Notes: generated by a model from the sequence alone, not told the origin. A stretch of DNA of 55,407 bases from Lachnospiraceae bacterium (GCA_019421365.1 JAHZFJ010000028.1:1-55407); one strand, 5' to 3'; numbered from the stretch's first letter, positions 25,924 through 34,852 are shown. Made by a program: numbers and translations.

Positions 25924-26856
25924 ATGAAAAAACGTCATCTTCTAGCTGTACTCGTCTTAGTCTGCATGGGAATATTGGGAGCATGTGGATCTAACAAGAT
26001 AGGACAGGTTAAGGAATCTGATTATTATCTATATTGTATTGATAAGGATGAGACGAAAGTTGTTCGAGAAAATTATACGCCAGAAGCAACTGGTACAGAG
26101 AATCTCATAGCTGAGTTTGTTGAGGCGCTTGACAAGGATCCCAAGAATTATACGTATCGTAAGGCAAAACCAGATACCGTTGTGCTTAAAGATTATACGT
26201 ATAATGGTAGTGGACAACTAATCCTTAACTTTGAAACTAGTTATTACGATCTAGTAGGGATAGCAGAAGTTTTAACAAGGGCTGCAATCGTTAAGAATTT
26301 CTGCCAATTAGAAGGTATAGATTATGTAGAATTCTATGTAGCAGGACAACCACTTCGTGATAAGAATGAAAAACCAATTGGAATGATGACAGCGGAGAAT
26401 TTCATTGATAATACCGGAGGGGAGACAAAATATAAGCAAAATGCAAAGATATCCTTATTCTTTGCTAATGAGGCTGGTAATAAATTAGTAGAATCAAATA
26501 TTATTGTTACTTACAATGGAACAATTCCTATGGAACAGTTGATTGTGGAACAGCTTATTGCAGGTCCACCGAGTGATACTAAGTATCCAACCATTCCAGC
26601 GGGAACAAAACTTGTGAAAGCAACAGTAAAAGAAGGAATTTGTTATGTAGAATTTAATGAGAAATTCCTAGATAAAATAGAAGGGATTACAGATGAAGTT
26701 GCAATCTATTCTGTAGTAAATTCCTTAGTTGAAATGCCAACAATTAATAAAGTGCAATTTAAAATTAATGGGGAACTTCAAAAGACATATGGGGAGAGCA
26801 CAAAATTCGACGGAATGTTTGAGCGAAACCTTGATGTTGTAGAAACAACCCAATAA
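25924..26856 (+). CDS. GerMN domain lipoprotein
   Basis: 310 aa with a lipoprotein signal peptide (lipobox LGAC, Cys about 21). Two GerMN-type domains follow (about 55-160 and 185-295). The second shows LFFANEAGNKLVESNIIV and MEQLIVEQLIAGP; the first shows its counterpart with AEVLTRAAIVKNFCQL. GerMN domains occur in the germination protein GerM and in envelope lipoproteins next to sensor kinases. It starts 13 bases after the kinase and ends 14 bases before comEC, so it belongs to the same operon. Confidence 0.85.
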   Translation: MKKRHLLAVLVLVCMGILGACGSNKIGQVKESDYYLYCIDKDETKVVRENYTPEATGTENLIAEFVEALDKDPKNYTYRKAKPDTVVLKDYTYNGSGQLILNFETSYYDLVGIAEVLTRAAIVKNFCQLEGIDYVEFYVAGQPLRDKNEKPIGMMTAENFIDNTGGETKYKQNAKISLFFANEAGNKLVESNIIVTYNGTIPMEQLIVEQLIAGPPSDTKYPTIPAGTKLVKATVKEGICYVEFNEKFLDKIEGITDEVAIYSVVNSLVEMPTINKVQFKINGELQKTYGESTKFDGMFERNLDVVETTQ

Positions 26857-26870
26857 TAGGAGGTATGTAG

Positions 26871-29738
26871 TTGATCAAGAGACCATTACTATGGATCGCT
26901 CTTTCCTACATACTAGGCTGCCTACTATATTCCTTATCATGGATTACAGTGGGCGGCATTCTATTCTTTCTAATTATAAGTCTAAGTATTCTATATTATC
27001 GATGTTCTATCGGTGAATATAATCCTAAAGGTATATTTAAAAATCCTAATTTTATTAACTTTAGTAATGATCATTTGGAGAAAAAAAGAGATTCAAAAGC
27101 AATTAAAACAGTTTCGCAATCAATTAGAAAGAAAAGAATTAACAAGGAAGATCGATTCATATTGTTATTACCAATCATAATCTTAGTAGGTTATGGAAGA
27201 ATGAATGCGATGATTGCACCAACACCATTCGATGCATATTGTGAAAGAAATTGCGATGCAAGCATCGAAGGAAAGATTATACGCATTACAGAGAAAGAAA
27301 ATAGTACATCTTATTATCTAGATAAAGTTATGCTCTATCCGAGTCAGGATATTCAAATTCCAATCAAACAAAAAATAATTGCATACGGTGAGATGAATTC
27401 GAAGTTGAAAGTAGGTAATACTGTTCGATTTACTGGTACGGTATCACAGATTATGAAAGCCACCAATGAGGGACAATTTAATTCTTACGCTTATTATTTA
27501 TCCGAGGGGATCCGATACCAGATGTTTGCCGAAACTATGGAATGTACCGGGGATTCCTATTCTATGTATCATGCTGCACTAACTTCTTTGCGTTCTAAGG
27601 TATCTCAGGTATATAAAAAGATACTGCCAAGTGAAGAGGCTGGGGTAATGCAAGCAATGTTTCTGGGTGAAAAGCAAGCACTGGATACGGATATTAAGAA
27701 TCTGTATCAAAGAAATGGAATCTCACATATTTTGTCCATATCGGGGTTACATATTAGTTTCTTAGGTTTGTTATTGTATAAAATATTTAAGAAAATAGGT
27801 TTTCCCATTTATCTAAATGCAGGAATTGTATCAATTGTGGTGTTTAGTTACGGGCAAATGACGGATTTTAGTGTATCAACTAATCGAGCGGTAGTGATGT
27901 TACTGGTATCTCTATTTGCAATAGTTATTGGCCGTACGTATGATATGCTTTCTGCCATATCATTAAGTGCATGCATTATCTTGCTTCAAAATCCTATGCA
28001 GCTATATAACACGGGTTTTCAACTTTCCTTCCTAGCAGTCTGCGTGTTGGCGGTATTCGGTGAGATCTATGAACGGTTAAAAGAGGAGGGTAAGGAAGAC
28101 AAACAGAATGATAATGAGATCGAAAGAGACAAAAAGAGAAAGGTAGGGAAAGGTAATACAGGAAATAGAGAAGAACAAGGGAGACTACATCTAGAACAAT
28201 ATTTTCTTGAAAAATCCCTCGGATTAATTAAACATCTTAGAAAAGTATTGATAAAAAGGAACTCGAGTAATCATTTTGGTAATAAGAGTTTCTATAATGA
28301 ATATACAAGGGAGAAAATCAAGCTAAAACTTGATGAATTGCTTCTATCCATGGATGAATGGCTTTATAAGAAATATAAGGTACGTGAATCGAATCGTGGG
28401 AAAGCACTGCAATCAAGTATGATCATTAGCGCCGCAACAGCGCCTATTCTAGCTAGTACATTTTGTGAGATACCAATCTACAGCGTTATTTTAAATCTAT
28501 TCGTAATTCCATTAACGTCTGTCTTGATGACACTTGGAGTAGTAGCCGGACTTATCGGAATGTGGTGGATTGATTTTGCTAAAGTTCTAGGATACGGAAT
28601 TACATTAATTCTAAAACTATATGAGATGTTGTGTAATTTCTTTTCAAGTCTTCCATTCCATCTGGTATTAACAGGAAAGCCAAGTATAGTGCAAATCGTA
28701 TTATATTACGTAGTAGTAATCGGAATCATACAATTGACGATTATAACAAAACGTAAGAAGATGATATACATAATAGCCTGTCTTTGGATTTTATTATTCC
28801 GCTTACCAAGTACTAATCTATCAATGACGATGTTAGATATATCCCAAGGAGACAGTATCTATATTAAGACACCAAAAGGGACATCTATTCTTGTAGATGG
28901 AGGAAGTTCTGATGTAAAGTCAATAGGAAAATATAGAATAGAGCCATTCCTAAAGGCCCAAGGGATTGGAATAATTGATTACGTAGTTTTAACACATATG
29001 GACGCTGATCATATTAATGGAGTCATGGAGCTTATGGAGGGGATGCCGGATGTAGAAAGAATAGAAGATACTAAGAGGGGGCAAAAGAGTTTGTCATCGT
29101 TAAAAGCTCTTGCCTTCTATGATGGACAAGTGGGAATTCAGAATCTTATATTGTCTGAAACTAGCCTCATAGATGAAACTTATACGAAGATAGAAGAATT
29201 AGCAGCGAGAAAAGGAATTACGTTACATTATTTTGGTAAAGGTGATACAATAAAAGAAGGTGAATTAACCATTACTTGTCTACATCCGTATACAGAGTAT
29301 AAGACGGATTCTACTAATGATACCTCCATCGTATTAGACCTTACCTATCGTAGTTTTGATGCATTATTATTGGGAGATTTGGAAAGTGGTGGAGAGAGTG
29401 AATTAATAAAACTCGTTAAAGAGGAGTTGACATCTGGCGATAACATAAGCAGTAACCAAACACCTGAAAAGGAGATGAATGGTCAGCTTGCTGTAGGTCA
29501 AAAGAAATACGATATTATTAAGATTGCTCACCATGGCTCTAAGTACTCTACATCCGATGAATTTCTAAAATATTATGGTGCAAGAATTGCATGGATCTCT
29601 AGTGGATTTGGAAATCGATATGGACATCCGCATAAGGAGTTGCTAGATAGACTTAAAAAAAATCAGATTCCTTATAAATGGACGGGTAATGAAGGTGCAA
29701 TTACTATTAAAACGGATGGGATGAGGATGTGGGAGTAG
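26871..29738 (+). CDS. comEC: ComEC/Rec2 DNA internalisation channel
   Basis: 955 aa from TTG 26871 (AGGAGG seven bases upstream). Order: two membrane segments, an OB-like DUF4131 region (about 115-220) and a multi-span Competence domain (about 260-650). A metallo-beta-lactamase-like domain follows (about 660-950) with SQGDSIYI, THMDADHINGV (residues about 706-716) and KIAHHGSKYST. ComEC carries single-stranded DNA across the membrane. A charged insertion of about 105 residues (about 404-508, rich in Lys and Glu) interrupts the Competence domain and is unusual. comEC is the last gene of the comEA-kinase-GerMN operon. Confidence 0.93.
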   Translation: MIKRPLLWIALSYILGCLLYSLSWITVGGILFFLIISLSILYYRCSIGEYNPKGIFKNPNFINFSNDHLEKKRDSKAIKTVSQSIRKKRINKEDRFILLLPIIILVGYGRMNAMIAPTPFDAYCERNCDASIEGKIIRITEKENSTSYYLDKVMLYPSQDIQIPIKQKIIAYGEMNSKLKVGNTVRFTGTVSQIMKATNEGQFNSYAYYLSEGIRYQMFAETMECTGDSYSMYHAALTSLRSKVSQVYKKILPSEEAGVMQAMFLGEKQALDTDIKNLYQRNGISHILSISGLHISFLGLLLYKIFKKIGFPIYLNAGIVSIVVFSYGQMTDFSVSTNRAVVMLLVSLFAIVIGRTYDMLSAISLSACIILLQNPMQLYNTGFQLSFLAVCVLAVFGEIYERLKEEGKEDKQNDNEIERDKKRKVGKGNTGNREEQGRLHLEQYFLEKSLGLIKHLRKVLIKRNSSNHFGNKSFYNEYTREKIKLKLDELLLSMDEWLYKKYKVRESNRGKALQSSMIISAATAPILASTFCEIPIYSVILNLFVIPLTSVLMTLGVVAGLIGMWWIDFAKVLGYGITLILKLYEMLCNFFSSLPFHLVLTGKPSIVQIVLYYVVVIGIIQLTIITKRKKMIYIIACLWILLFRLPSTNLSMTMLDISQGDSIYIKTPKGTSILVDGGSSDVKSIGKYRIEPFLKAQGIGIIDYVVLTHMDADHINGVMELMEGMPDVERIEDTKRGQKSLSSLKALAFYDGQVGIQNLILSETSLIDETYTKIEELAARKGITLHYFGKGDTIKEGELTITCLHPYTEYKTDSTNDTSIVLDLTYRSFDALLLGDLESGGESELIKLVKEELTSGDNISSNQTPEKEMNGQLAVGQKKYDIIKIAHHGSKYSTSDEFLKYYGARIAWISSGFGNRYGHPHKELLDRLKKNQIPYKWTGNEGAITIKTDGMRMWE

Positions 29739-29799
29739 AAGAAAAATTATCATGGGGAGCACCAACATACTATTGTAAAGGATTCAAATTCCTTTAGAT

Positions 29800-29874
29800 G
29801 TGGAAGTTCCAGAAGATCTCATTAGAAGAATGGTAGAGCTTCGGTTAGAAGAAAAACTAAATAACAATATATAG
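29800..29874 (+). CDS. Possible 24-aa peptide, or a gene remnant
   Basis: An open frame from GTG 29800 encodes a charged helical peptide (VEVPEDLIRRMVELRLEEKL...). The pattern looks coding (amphipathic, no rare codons), but AAAGGA lies 14 bases upstream, too far for efficient initiation. The in-frame codons before the GTG (IQIPLD) also read like protein, up to a TAA. It may be the end of a lost gene between comEC and the MATE gene. Confidence 0.3.
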   Translation: MEVPEDLIRRMVELRLEEKLNNNI

Positions 29875-29928
29875 TAGGTTGTGTTACAATAGATTAAGAT
29901 ATACGATACTTGTACGTGGGGAAAAACG

Positions 29929-31362
29929 ATGATAGTGAAAAATAAGAATAAAGAACTACAGAATATGAAGTACAAGAAAAATACTGTAGATGACAAAGAG
30001 GAAAGTAAGAAGGTATCGAAAACAACCGATATGACTATAGGGAATATAGGGGGGCTCCTTATGAGATATGCGATTCCTTTGATCTTAGGTAATATGTTTC
30101 AGTTAACATACAATGCAGTTGATTCTATAATAGCAGGTAGATTTATTGGCAAAGAAGCGTTGGCATCCATAGGAATTGCTAATCCGGTTATGAATATGGT
30201 TATTCTCGGTATCTCGGGAATCTGTATGGGGGCAGGTGTTTTAATGAGTGAATTCTTTGGAGCCAAGGATTATAAGAAATTAAAGAAAGAGATGTCAACG
30301 GCAGTTCTATTTGGATTATATTTTTCAGTGGCTTTGATGATTCTTGGTATTATATTTTCAGGATCTTTATTACGGTTGTTAAATGTTCCAGAAGACTTAT
30401 TACCTATGGCAACGACTTATCTACGAATAACTTTTATAGGGGCACCTTTTACATACTTTTATAATGCTTTAGCTTCTGCACTTAAGAGTGTTGGAGACTC
30501 CAAAACGCCTTTAAAATTCCTTATGTTTTCTGCTATTCTTAACGGTGTACTTGATGTGATTTTCATTGGATTCTTAGGCTTTGGAATCGTATGTTCGGCT
30601 ACAACAACCGTAGTTGCTGAAGCAGCATCTGCCATCTTATCCATCATCTATGTATACCGCAAGATTCCGATACTTCAGATAAAACGAGGAGAATTTAGAA
30701 TGGATGCAGGATTATTAAAACGCACGTTACAATATGGTTCTGTAACAGCACTTCAGCAATCTTGTCAACCTTTAGGTAAGCTTTTAATTCAAGGCTCTGT
30801 TAATTCCCTTGGTATTGATACAATTGCTGCCTTTAATTCTGTAACTAAGATAGATGATTTTGCATGTACACCAGAACAAAGTATCTCACATGGCATCACA
30901 ACTTTCGTGGCACAAAATAGAGGTGCCGATCAAAAAGAGCGAATAAAAAAAGGCTTCCTTGTAGGCTTACGAATGGAATTCTTATATTGGATAGGGATTT
31001 GTCTTGTTACTATCCTTTGTAGAACTTTCTTTGTCTCGTTGTTTGTTGATGAAGGGAGTTCTTCAAATATAATAGAAATTGGTAGTCAGTATCTTTTGAT
31101 TATGGCATTCTTTTATATATTTCCCGCGTTCACGAATGGTGTCCAAGGATATTTCCGTGGCATGGGCAAGATGAAAATCACATTCTTAGGAACGTTGATA
31201 CAGACCTCTTTAAGAGTTATATTTACATGGATACTAGCGCCAAGATTCGGAATACTTGGTATAGCTTTTGCTTGTGCAATCGGTTGGAGTGCCATGTTAT
31301 TGGTAGAAGTTCCATTGATCTGGACGGTAGATAAGAAACGTGCTAAAACTCTTGTAAAATGA
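29929..31362 (+). CDS. MATE family efflux transporter
   Basis: 477 aa with about 12 membrane segments from residue 45 on. GGLLMRYAIPLILGNMFQLTYNAVDSIIAGRFIG is represented by MRYAIPLILGNMFQL, with ALASIG after it, the usual MATE opening. The hydrophilic N-terminus of about 35 residues is longer than usual; the ribosome site at ATG 29929 (GGGG) is weak and ATG 30031 may be an alternative start. Exports cationic compounds with Na+ or H+. It separates comEC from holA, which are often neighbours in Firmicutes. Confidence 0.9.
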   Translation: MIVKNKNKELQNMKYKKNTVDDKEESKKVSKTTDMTIGNIGGLLMRYAIPLILGNMFQLTYNAVDSIIAGRFIGKEALASIGIANPVMNMVILGISGICMGAGVLMSEFFGAKDYKKLKKEMSTAVLFGLYFSVALMILGIIFSGSLLRLLNVPEDLLPMATTYLRITFIGAPFTYFYNALASALKSVGDSKTPLKFLMFSAILNGVLDVIFIGFLGFGIVCSATTTVVAEAASAILSIIYVYRKIPILQIKRGEFRMDAGLLKRTLQYGSVTALQQSCQPLGKLLIQGSVNSLGIDTIAAFNSVTKIDDFACTPEQSISHGITTFVAQNRGADQKERIKKGFLVGLRMEFLYWIGICLVTILCRTFFVSLFVDEGSSSNIIEIGSQYLLIMAFFYIFPAFTNGVQGYFRGMGKMKITFLGTLIQTSLRVIFTWILAPRFGILGIAFACAIGWSAMLLVEVPLIWTVDKKRAKTLVK

Positions 31363-31402
31363 TAGGTTTATGGATAAAATATTAGATAGTAATAGTTGAT
31401 TA

Positions 31403-31598
31403 CTAAAATTTCGCACTTGAAGATTTTGAGGAGTAGTTAACTGCTATATTCAACGAAAAACTCGCTCTCGCTTAGATTCACACGTAGCAGTACTAAGATT
31501 CCGCGTAGCGAAATCAAGTACTGACGTGTTCAGATAGTTTTCCTTATGAATATAGCAATTACCTACTCTGAATAAAGTTTTTATGTGCGAAGTTTGAG
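31403..31598. repeat. Dispersed palindromic repeat, copy B (MITE-like)
   Basis: 196 bp. The right end GTGCGAAGTTTGAG (31585-31598) is the perfect complement of the left end of copy A. The left end is degenerate (CTAAAATTTCGCACTTGAA). The inside follows copy A closely: ATATTCAACGAAAAAC, CGCTTAG, TTCACACGTAG, GACGTGTTCAGATAGTTTT and ACCTACTCT recur in order. It has an extra ~24 bases at the centre (around 31493-31516) absent from copy A. It fills most of the gap between the MATE gene and holA. Confidence 0.8.
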
Positions 31599-31670
31599 TT
31601 TAATAGTTAAACCTTGGATAGTAAGAACAATAGAGCAGAGAAATGAAATAAACCACAGGAGTTTAGATAA

Positions 31671-32669
31671 ATGAAGTTTATTAAAGAAGATATAAAATTG
31701 AATCAATTCAAGCCAGCCTATCTGTTATATGGTAGCGAGGCATACTTAAAAAATCTATATAAGAATAAGTTAAAAGTAGCTATGGTCGGTGAAGGTGAAT
31801 CCATGAATTACTCTCATTTTGATGGAAAGGGTATAGATGTGCCAGAAGTAATTGGTATAGCGAATACCTTACCTTTCTTCGCAGATCGACGTGTCATTGT
31901 TATCGAGAATAGTGGTTTCTTTAAGAATGCCAGTGATCTAGCAGACTATATGAAGAACATTCCTGAGACAACACATTTTATCTTTGTGGAAGATGAAGTA
32001 GACAAGCGTAATCGTATGTACAAAGCCGTAAAAGATGTTGGGCGAATCTCAGAGATGAACGGTATGGACGAAGCTAACTTAAAATTGTGGGTTGCTTCCC
32101 TTTTATCAAAAGATAAGAAGAAGATTACTGAGAGGACATTAATGTATTTCCTAAACAAGACCGGCTCTGATATGGAGAATCTACAGACAGAGATTGAGAA
32201 ACTTGTGTGCTATGCTATGGATCGTGACATTATAACAGAGGCGGATATAGATGCTGTTTGTACAACACAATTAGAGAATAAAATCTTCCAGATGATTGAT
32301 GCAATAGCAAGTAAACGTCAGGAACAGGCACTTGCATTATACTATGACTTGTTGTCATTAAAAGAAAAACCGATGTCTATATTATTCTTAATCACAAGAC
32401 ATTTTAATATTCTCTTACAAATCAAAGAGATGAAACGTCTTGGTATGGCAAGTTCAGCTATGGGCCAGAAAGCCGGCGTTCCACCATTCGCAGTAAACAA
32501 GTATTTGACACAGACAAATAACTTCACTATACCAGTACTAAAAGAAGCTGTAACATACTGTACAGATATAGAAGAAATGATAAAAACTGGTAGACTGATT
32601 GATAAAATAGGAGTAGAATTATTAATTGTAAAATATAGTTCAAAGGGAGACGTATCGAAGAGGTCATAA
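31671..32669 (+). CDS. holA: DNA polymerase III delta subunit
   Basis: 332 aa, full length. Delta opens the sliding clamp within the clamp loader. YLLYGSEAYLKNLYKNKL at the N-terminus, the AAA+-like domain with FFADRRVIVIE, and the C-terminal collar LIDKIGVELLIVKYS fit the family. AGGAG lies nine bases before ATG. The last eight codons (DVSKRS and stop) lie inside the following tRNA-Ser gene on the same strand. Confidence 0.93.
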   Translation: MKFIKEDIKLNQFKPAYLLYGSEAYLKNLYKNKLKVAMVGEGESMNYSHFDGKGIDVPEVIGIANTLPFFADRRVIVIENSGFFKNASDLADYMKNIPETTHFIFVEDEVDKRNRMYKAVKDVGRISEMNGMDEANLKLWVASLLSKDKKKITERTLMYFLNKTGSDMENLQTEIEKLVCYAMDRDIITEADIDAVCTTQLENKIFQMIDAIASKRQEQALALYYDLLSLKEKPMSILFLITRHFNILLQIKEMKRLGMASSAMGQKAGVPPFAVNKYLTQTNNFTIPVLKEAVTYCTDIEEMIKTGRLIDKIGVELLIVKYSSKGDVSKRS

Positions 32670-32731
32670 CGAGCCGCACTCGAAATGCGGTAGCCCTTCG
32701 GGGTACGTGGGTTCGAATCCCACCGTCTCCG
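32646..32731 (+). tRNA. tRNA-Ser (anticodon CGA), overlapping holA
   Basis: Acceptor GGAGACG (32646-32652) pairs with CGTCTCC (32724-32730), discriminator G. Anticodon stem CCGCA/TGCGG with loop CTCGAAA gives anticodon CGA. A long variable arm (GCCCTTCGGGG) and T-arm GTGGG-TTCGAAT-CCCAC are present. The first 24 bases are also the end of holA. Confidence 0.95.
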
Positions 32732-32738
32732 GTGATTG

Positions 32739-32783
32739 AAAGATTATCTTATCATGTGAAAGCATTGTAAGGTGATCTTTTTT
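32739..32783 (+). terminator. Terminator after tRNA-Ser
   Basis: AAAGATTATCTTA (32739-32751) pairs with TAAGGTGATCTTT (32768-32780) with G-U pairs, followed by a T-run. Confidence 0.75.
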
Positions 32784-32901
32784 GTTGTAGAACATATAGA
32801 AAGTAGATGGCAATGGTATTTGGCTTCATTGACATGAAGAGAAAGTACTATAAATACCTTAATTAAAGCATGACAATTGAATTATAAGTACAACTTCTTA
32901 A

Positions 32902-32949
32902 AGTCGAAAGAAATCATAATTTGTCGACTACTCTGAAATAAAGTATACT
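32902..32949 (+). promoter_or_regulatory. Promoter with dyad upstream of the purine permease
   Basis: TTGTCG (32921-32926), 17-bp spacer and TATACT (32944-32949). The -35 lies in the right half of AGTCGA (32902-32907) ... TCGACT (32924-32929), a likely operator. The purine-riboswitch core was looked for and not found. Confidence 0.5.
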
Positions 32950-32990
32950 ACTATTGTATAAAAAATATTTATAGAACGGAGAGCAGTTAT

Positions 32991-34037
32991 ATGAATGAGT
33001 TATTTCAGGATATTTTGGCTATTATTAGTGTTGTGTTAAATGGTTTACCACAGGGCTTGCTGGCACTAAGTTTTGGCTTTGCATCGATTCCAACTGCATT
33101 TGCTTTTTTTGCAGGAGCTATTGGTAATGCAGTAACAGGTTCTATCGCACCTATTTCGTTTCAAGCAGAAACTATCACATATGCTGGCACTGCTGGTAGA
33201 AACAAAGAAGAACGTATTTCTATGATTTTTTATGGCGCTGCCATTATGGCTTTTATAGGCTTATTTGGATTGCTTACAAAGATTGTAGATTTTATTGGAC
33301 CGAATATCGCTGCTGGTATGATGGCGGGAGTTGGCTTGATACTTGCAAAAGCAGCAGTAGATATGCTTAAAGCTGATAAGATTATTGGAGCCGTATCTGG
33401 TGTTAGTGCAGTTTTAATATATAGTTTAACACAGAATTTGGTATATACAATTACAGTATCTGTTATCTTATCATGTATTGTTGGTAGATATATTAAGAAT
33501 GATAATAATTTTATTGATGTTAAGGAAGAAAAAATTAAGCGACAGAAGTTAAGCATGAACGTTCGTATACTCCGTGGTGCATTAGGGATGGTATGTTTAA
33601 ATATAGGTTCAAATATTTCATTTGGGGCAATTACTGGTAGTATGGCAAATAAGGAAGTAAACATAGACCACTTATCAGTTATAAGTTCTGTAGCGGACAT
33701 GGTATCCTCGTTCTTTGGTGGTGCTCCAGTTGAATCAATCATTTCAGCGACAGGCAGTGCGCCTCATGCCTTGTGGGCAGGCATCGTGATGATGATTGTT
33801 ATGGGGCTTATCTTGATATTTGGATTATTACCTAAAATGGGTAAATATGTTCCAACTGCATCAATCTCTGGATTCTTATTAGTTCTCGGACTTATGGTAA
33901 CTGTACCTTCGAATGCCGCTTCAGCAGTGGGAGGTAATCCAATGGTAGGTGGAATTACAATGGGCGTAACTGCAATTTCAGATCCTTTCCTTGGAATGCT
34001 TGCTGGTATTGTAGCACGTGCTGTGTTTGGAGCATAA
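32991..34037 (+). CDS. NCS2-like purine/xanthine permease
   Basis: 348 aa, about ten or more membrane segments. FASIPTAFAFFAGAIGNAVTGSIAPISFQAETI and SFFGGAPVESIISATGSAPHALWAG are read here in short pieces (AFFAGAIGNAVTGS; FFGGAPVESIISATGSA), the second being the NCS2 substrate-site region. It is shorter than usual NCS2 permeases (about 430-450 aa) and lacks the last segments. Ribosome site ACGGAGAG. It is followed 44 bases later by a phosphoribosyltransferase gene, so uptake and salvage of a purine base is the likely joint role. Confidence 0.75.
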   Translation: MNELFQDILAIISVVLNGLPQGLLALSFGFASIPTAFAFFAGAIGNAVTGSIAPISFQAETITYAGTAGRNKEERISMIFYGAAIMAFIGLFGLLTKIVDFIGPNIAAGMMAGVGLILAKAAVDMLKADKIIGAVSGVSAVLIYSLTQNLVYTITVSVILSCIVGRYIKNDNNFIDVKEEKIKRQKLSMNVRILRGALGMVCLNIGSNISFGAITGSMANKEVNIDHLSVISSVADMVSSFFGGAPVESIISATGSAPHALWAGIVMMIVMGLILIFGLLPKMGKYVPTASISGFLLVLGLMVTVPSNAASAVGGNPMVGGITMGVTAISDPFLGMLAGIVARAVFGA

Positions 34038-34081
34038 AATTGTATATTTGAGTTTTCAACGGTGAGAAATGGGAGGTAGAC

Positions 34082-34651
34082 ATGAATACATTTAAGTATG
34101 AAGTATGTGGAATAAAAAGAGAGTTGCCATATGTAGCAATTAAAGAAGATTTGGCTTACGCAAGTTTTGTAGTAATTGGTGATACAGAATTAATACAGGC
34201 AGCAGCAAAAGAGTTAATACAACAGTTGCCAGACGTTGATTATATAATGACTGCGGAGGCAAAAGGAATTGCACTTGCTTATGAGATAAGTCGTTTATTA
34301 AATCATAAATCATTTATTGTGGCTAGAAAATCTGTAAAATCTTATATGAGAAATGTTGTATCAGAGACGGTGAATTCCATTACAACTACCTCAGAACAAA
34401 CCTTATTTTTAGATGAAGCAGATGCTTGCAAAGTAGCTGGAAAAAGAGTTTGTTTGATTGATGATGTGATTTCAACAGGTGAATCTTTGGCAGCCTTAGA
34501 GCGTTTGGCAGCAAAAGCGAATGCGAACATTGTATGTAAAGCAGCGATTTTAGCAGAAGGTGAGGCGACCAATCGAGAGGATATCATATTCTTAAAGAAG
34601 CTTCCTTTATTTGAAGTCACAAAGGCTGGAGATTATATTGAGATTTCCTAA
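34082..34651 (+). CDS. Type I phosphoribosyltransferase, purine-salvage type
   Basis: 189 aa. The PRPP-binding signature is VCLIDDVISTGESLAAL (about residues 124-140); YIMTAEAKGIALAYEIS resembles the adenine phosphoribosyltransferase region before the flexible loop. It would join a purine base to PRPP to give a nucleotide. Adenine or xanthine-like specificity cannot be separated from sequence. GGGAGG precedes ATG. It is paired with the permease upstream. The copied 3' end of the enoate-reductase gene starts within ten bases of its stop, so a recombination point lies here. Confidence 0.82.
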   Translation: MNTFKYEVCGIKRELPYVAIKEDLAYASFVVIGDTELIQAAAKELIQQLPDVDYIMTAEAKGIALAYEISRLLNHKSFIVARKSVKSYMRNVVSETVNSITTTSEQTLFLDEADACKVAGKRVCLIDDVISTGESLAALERLAAKANANIVCKAAILAEGEATNREDIIFLKKLPLFEVTKAGDYIEIS

Positions 34652-34654
34652 TCT

Positions 34655-34852
34655 ATGTTAGATGCAGACGGCGTAGAACAACTTGTTCCAGGACCAAGTG
34701 TAATCAGTGCACTTGGTCAAAGAGCTAGAAGAAATATAGATGAAGAGTTAGTTGATTGTGCAACTTATGTTGTACAGATTGTAGACTGTGTGAAAGTGTC
34801 TAATATAACAGTAGCAGTGTATCAAGGATACCATGCCGCTTTAGATATTTAA
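34655..34852 (+). pseudogene. Orphan 3' end of an enoate-reductase gene
   Basis: Bases 34661-34852 encode DADGVEQLVPGPSVISALGQ ... VYQGYHAALDI, nearly the same as the last 64 residues of the enzyme at 37387-39336. Several changes hit structural Gly/Ala residues (for example QIGDC reads QIVDC). There is no ribosome site and no upstream domain. The copy also brings a similar terminator. It is a dead duplicate left by a rearrangement. Confidence 0.92.

Noticed and set aside
32784..32990. Possible purine riboswitch before the purine permease
   Set aside because: The conserved three-way-junction core and loop pairing of purine riboswitches are not present; only a promoter with a dyad is seen.
33230..33742. 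A 170-codon minus-strand frame
   Set aside because: Antisense shadow of the purine permease gene.
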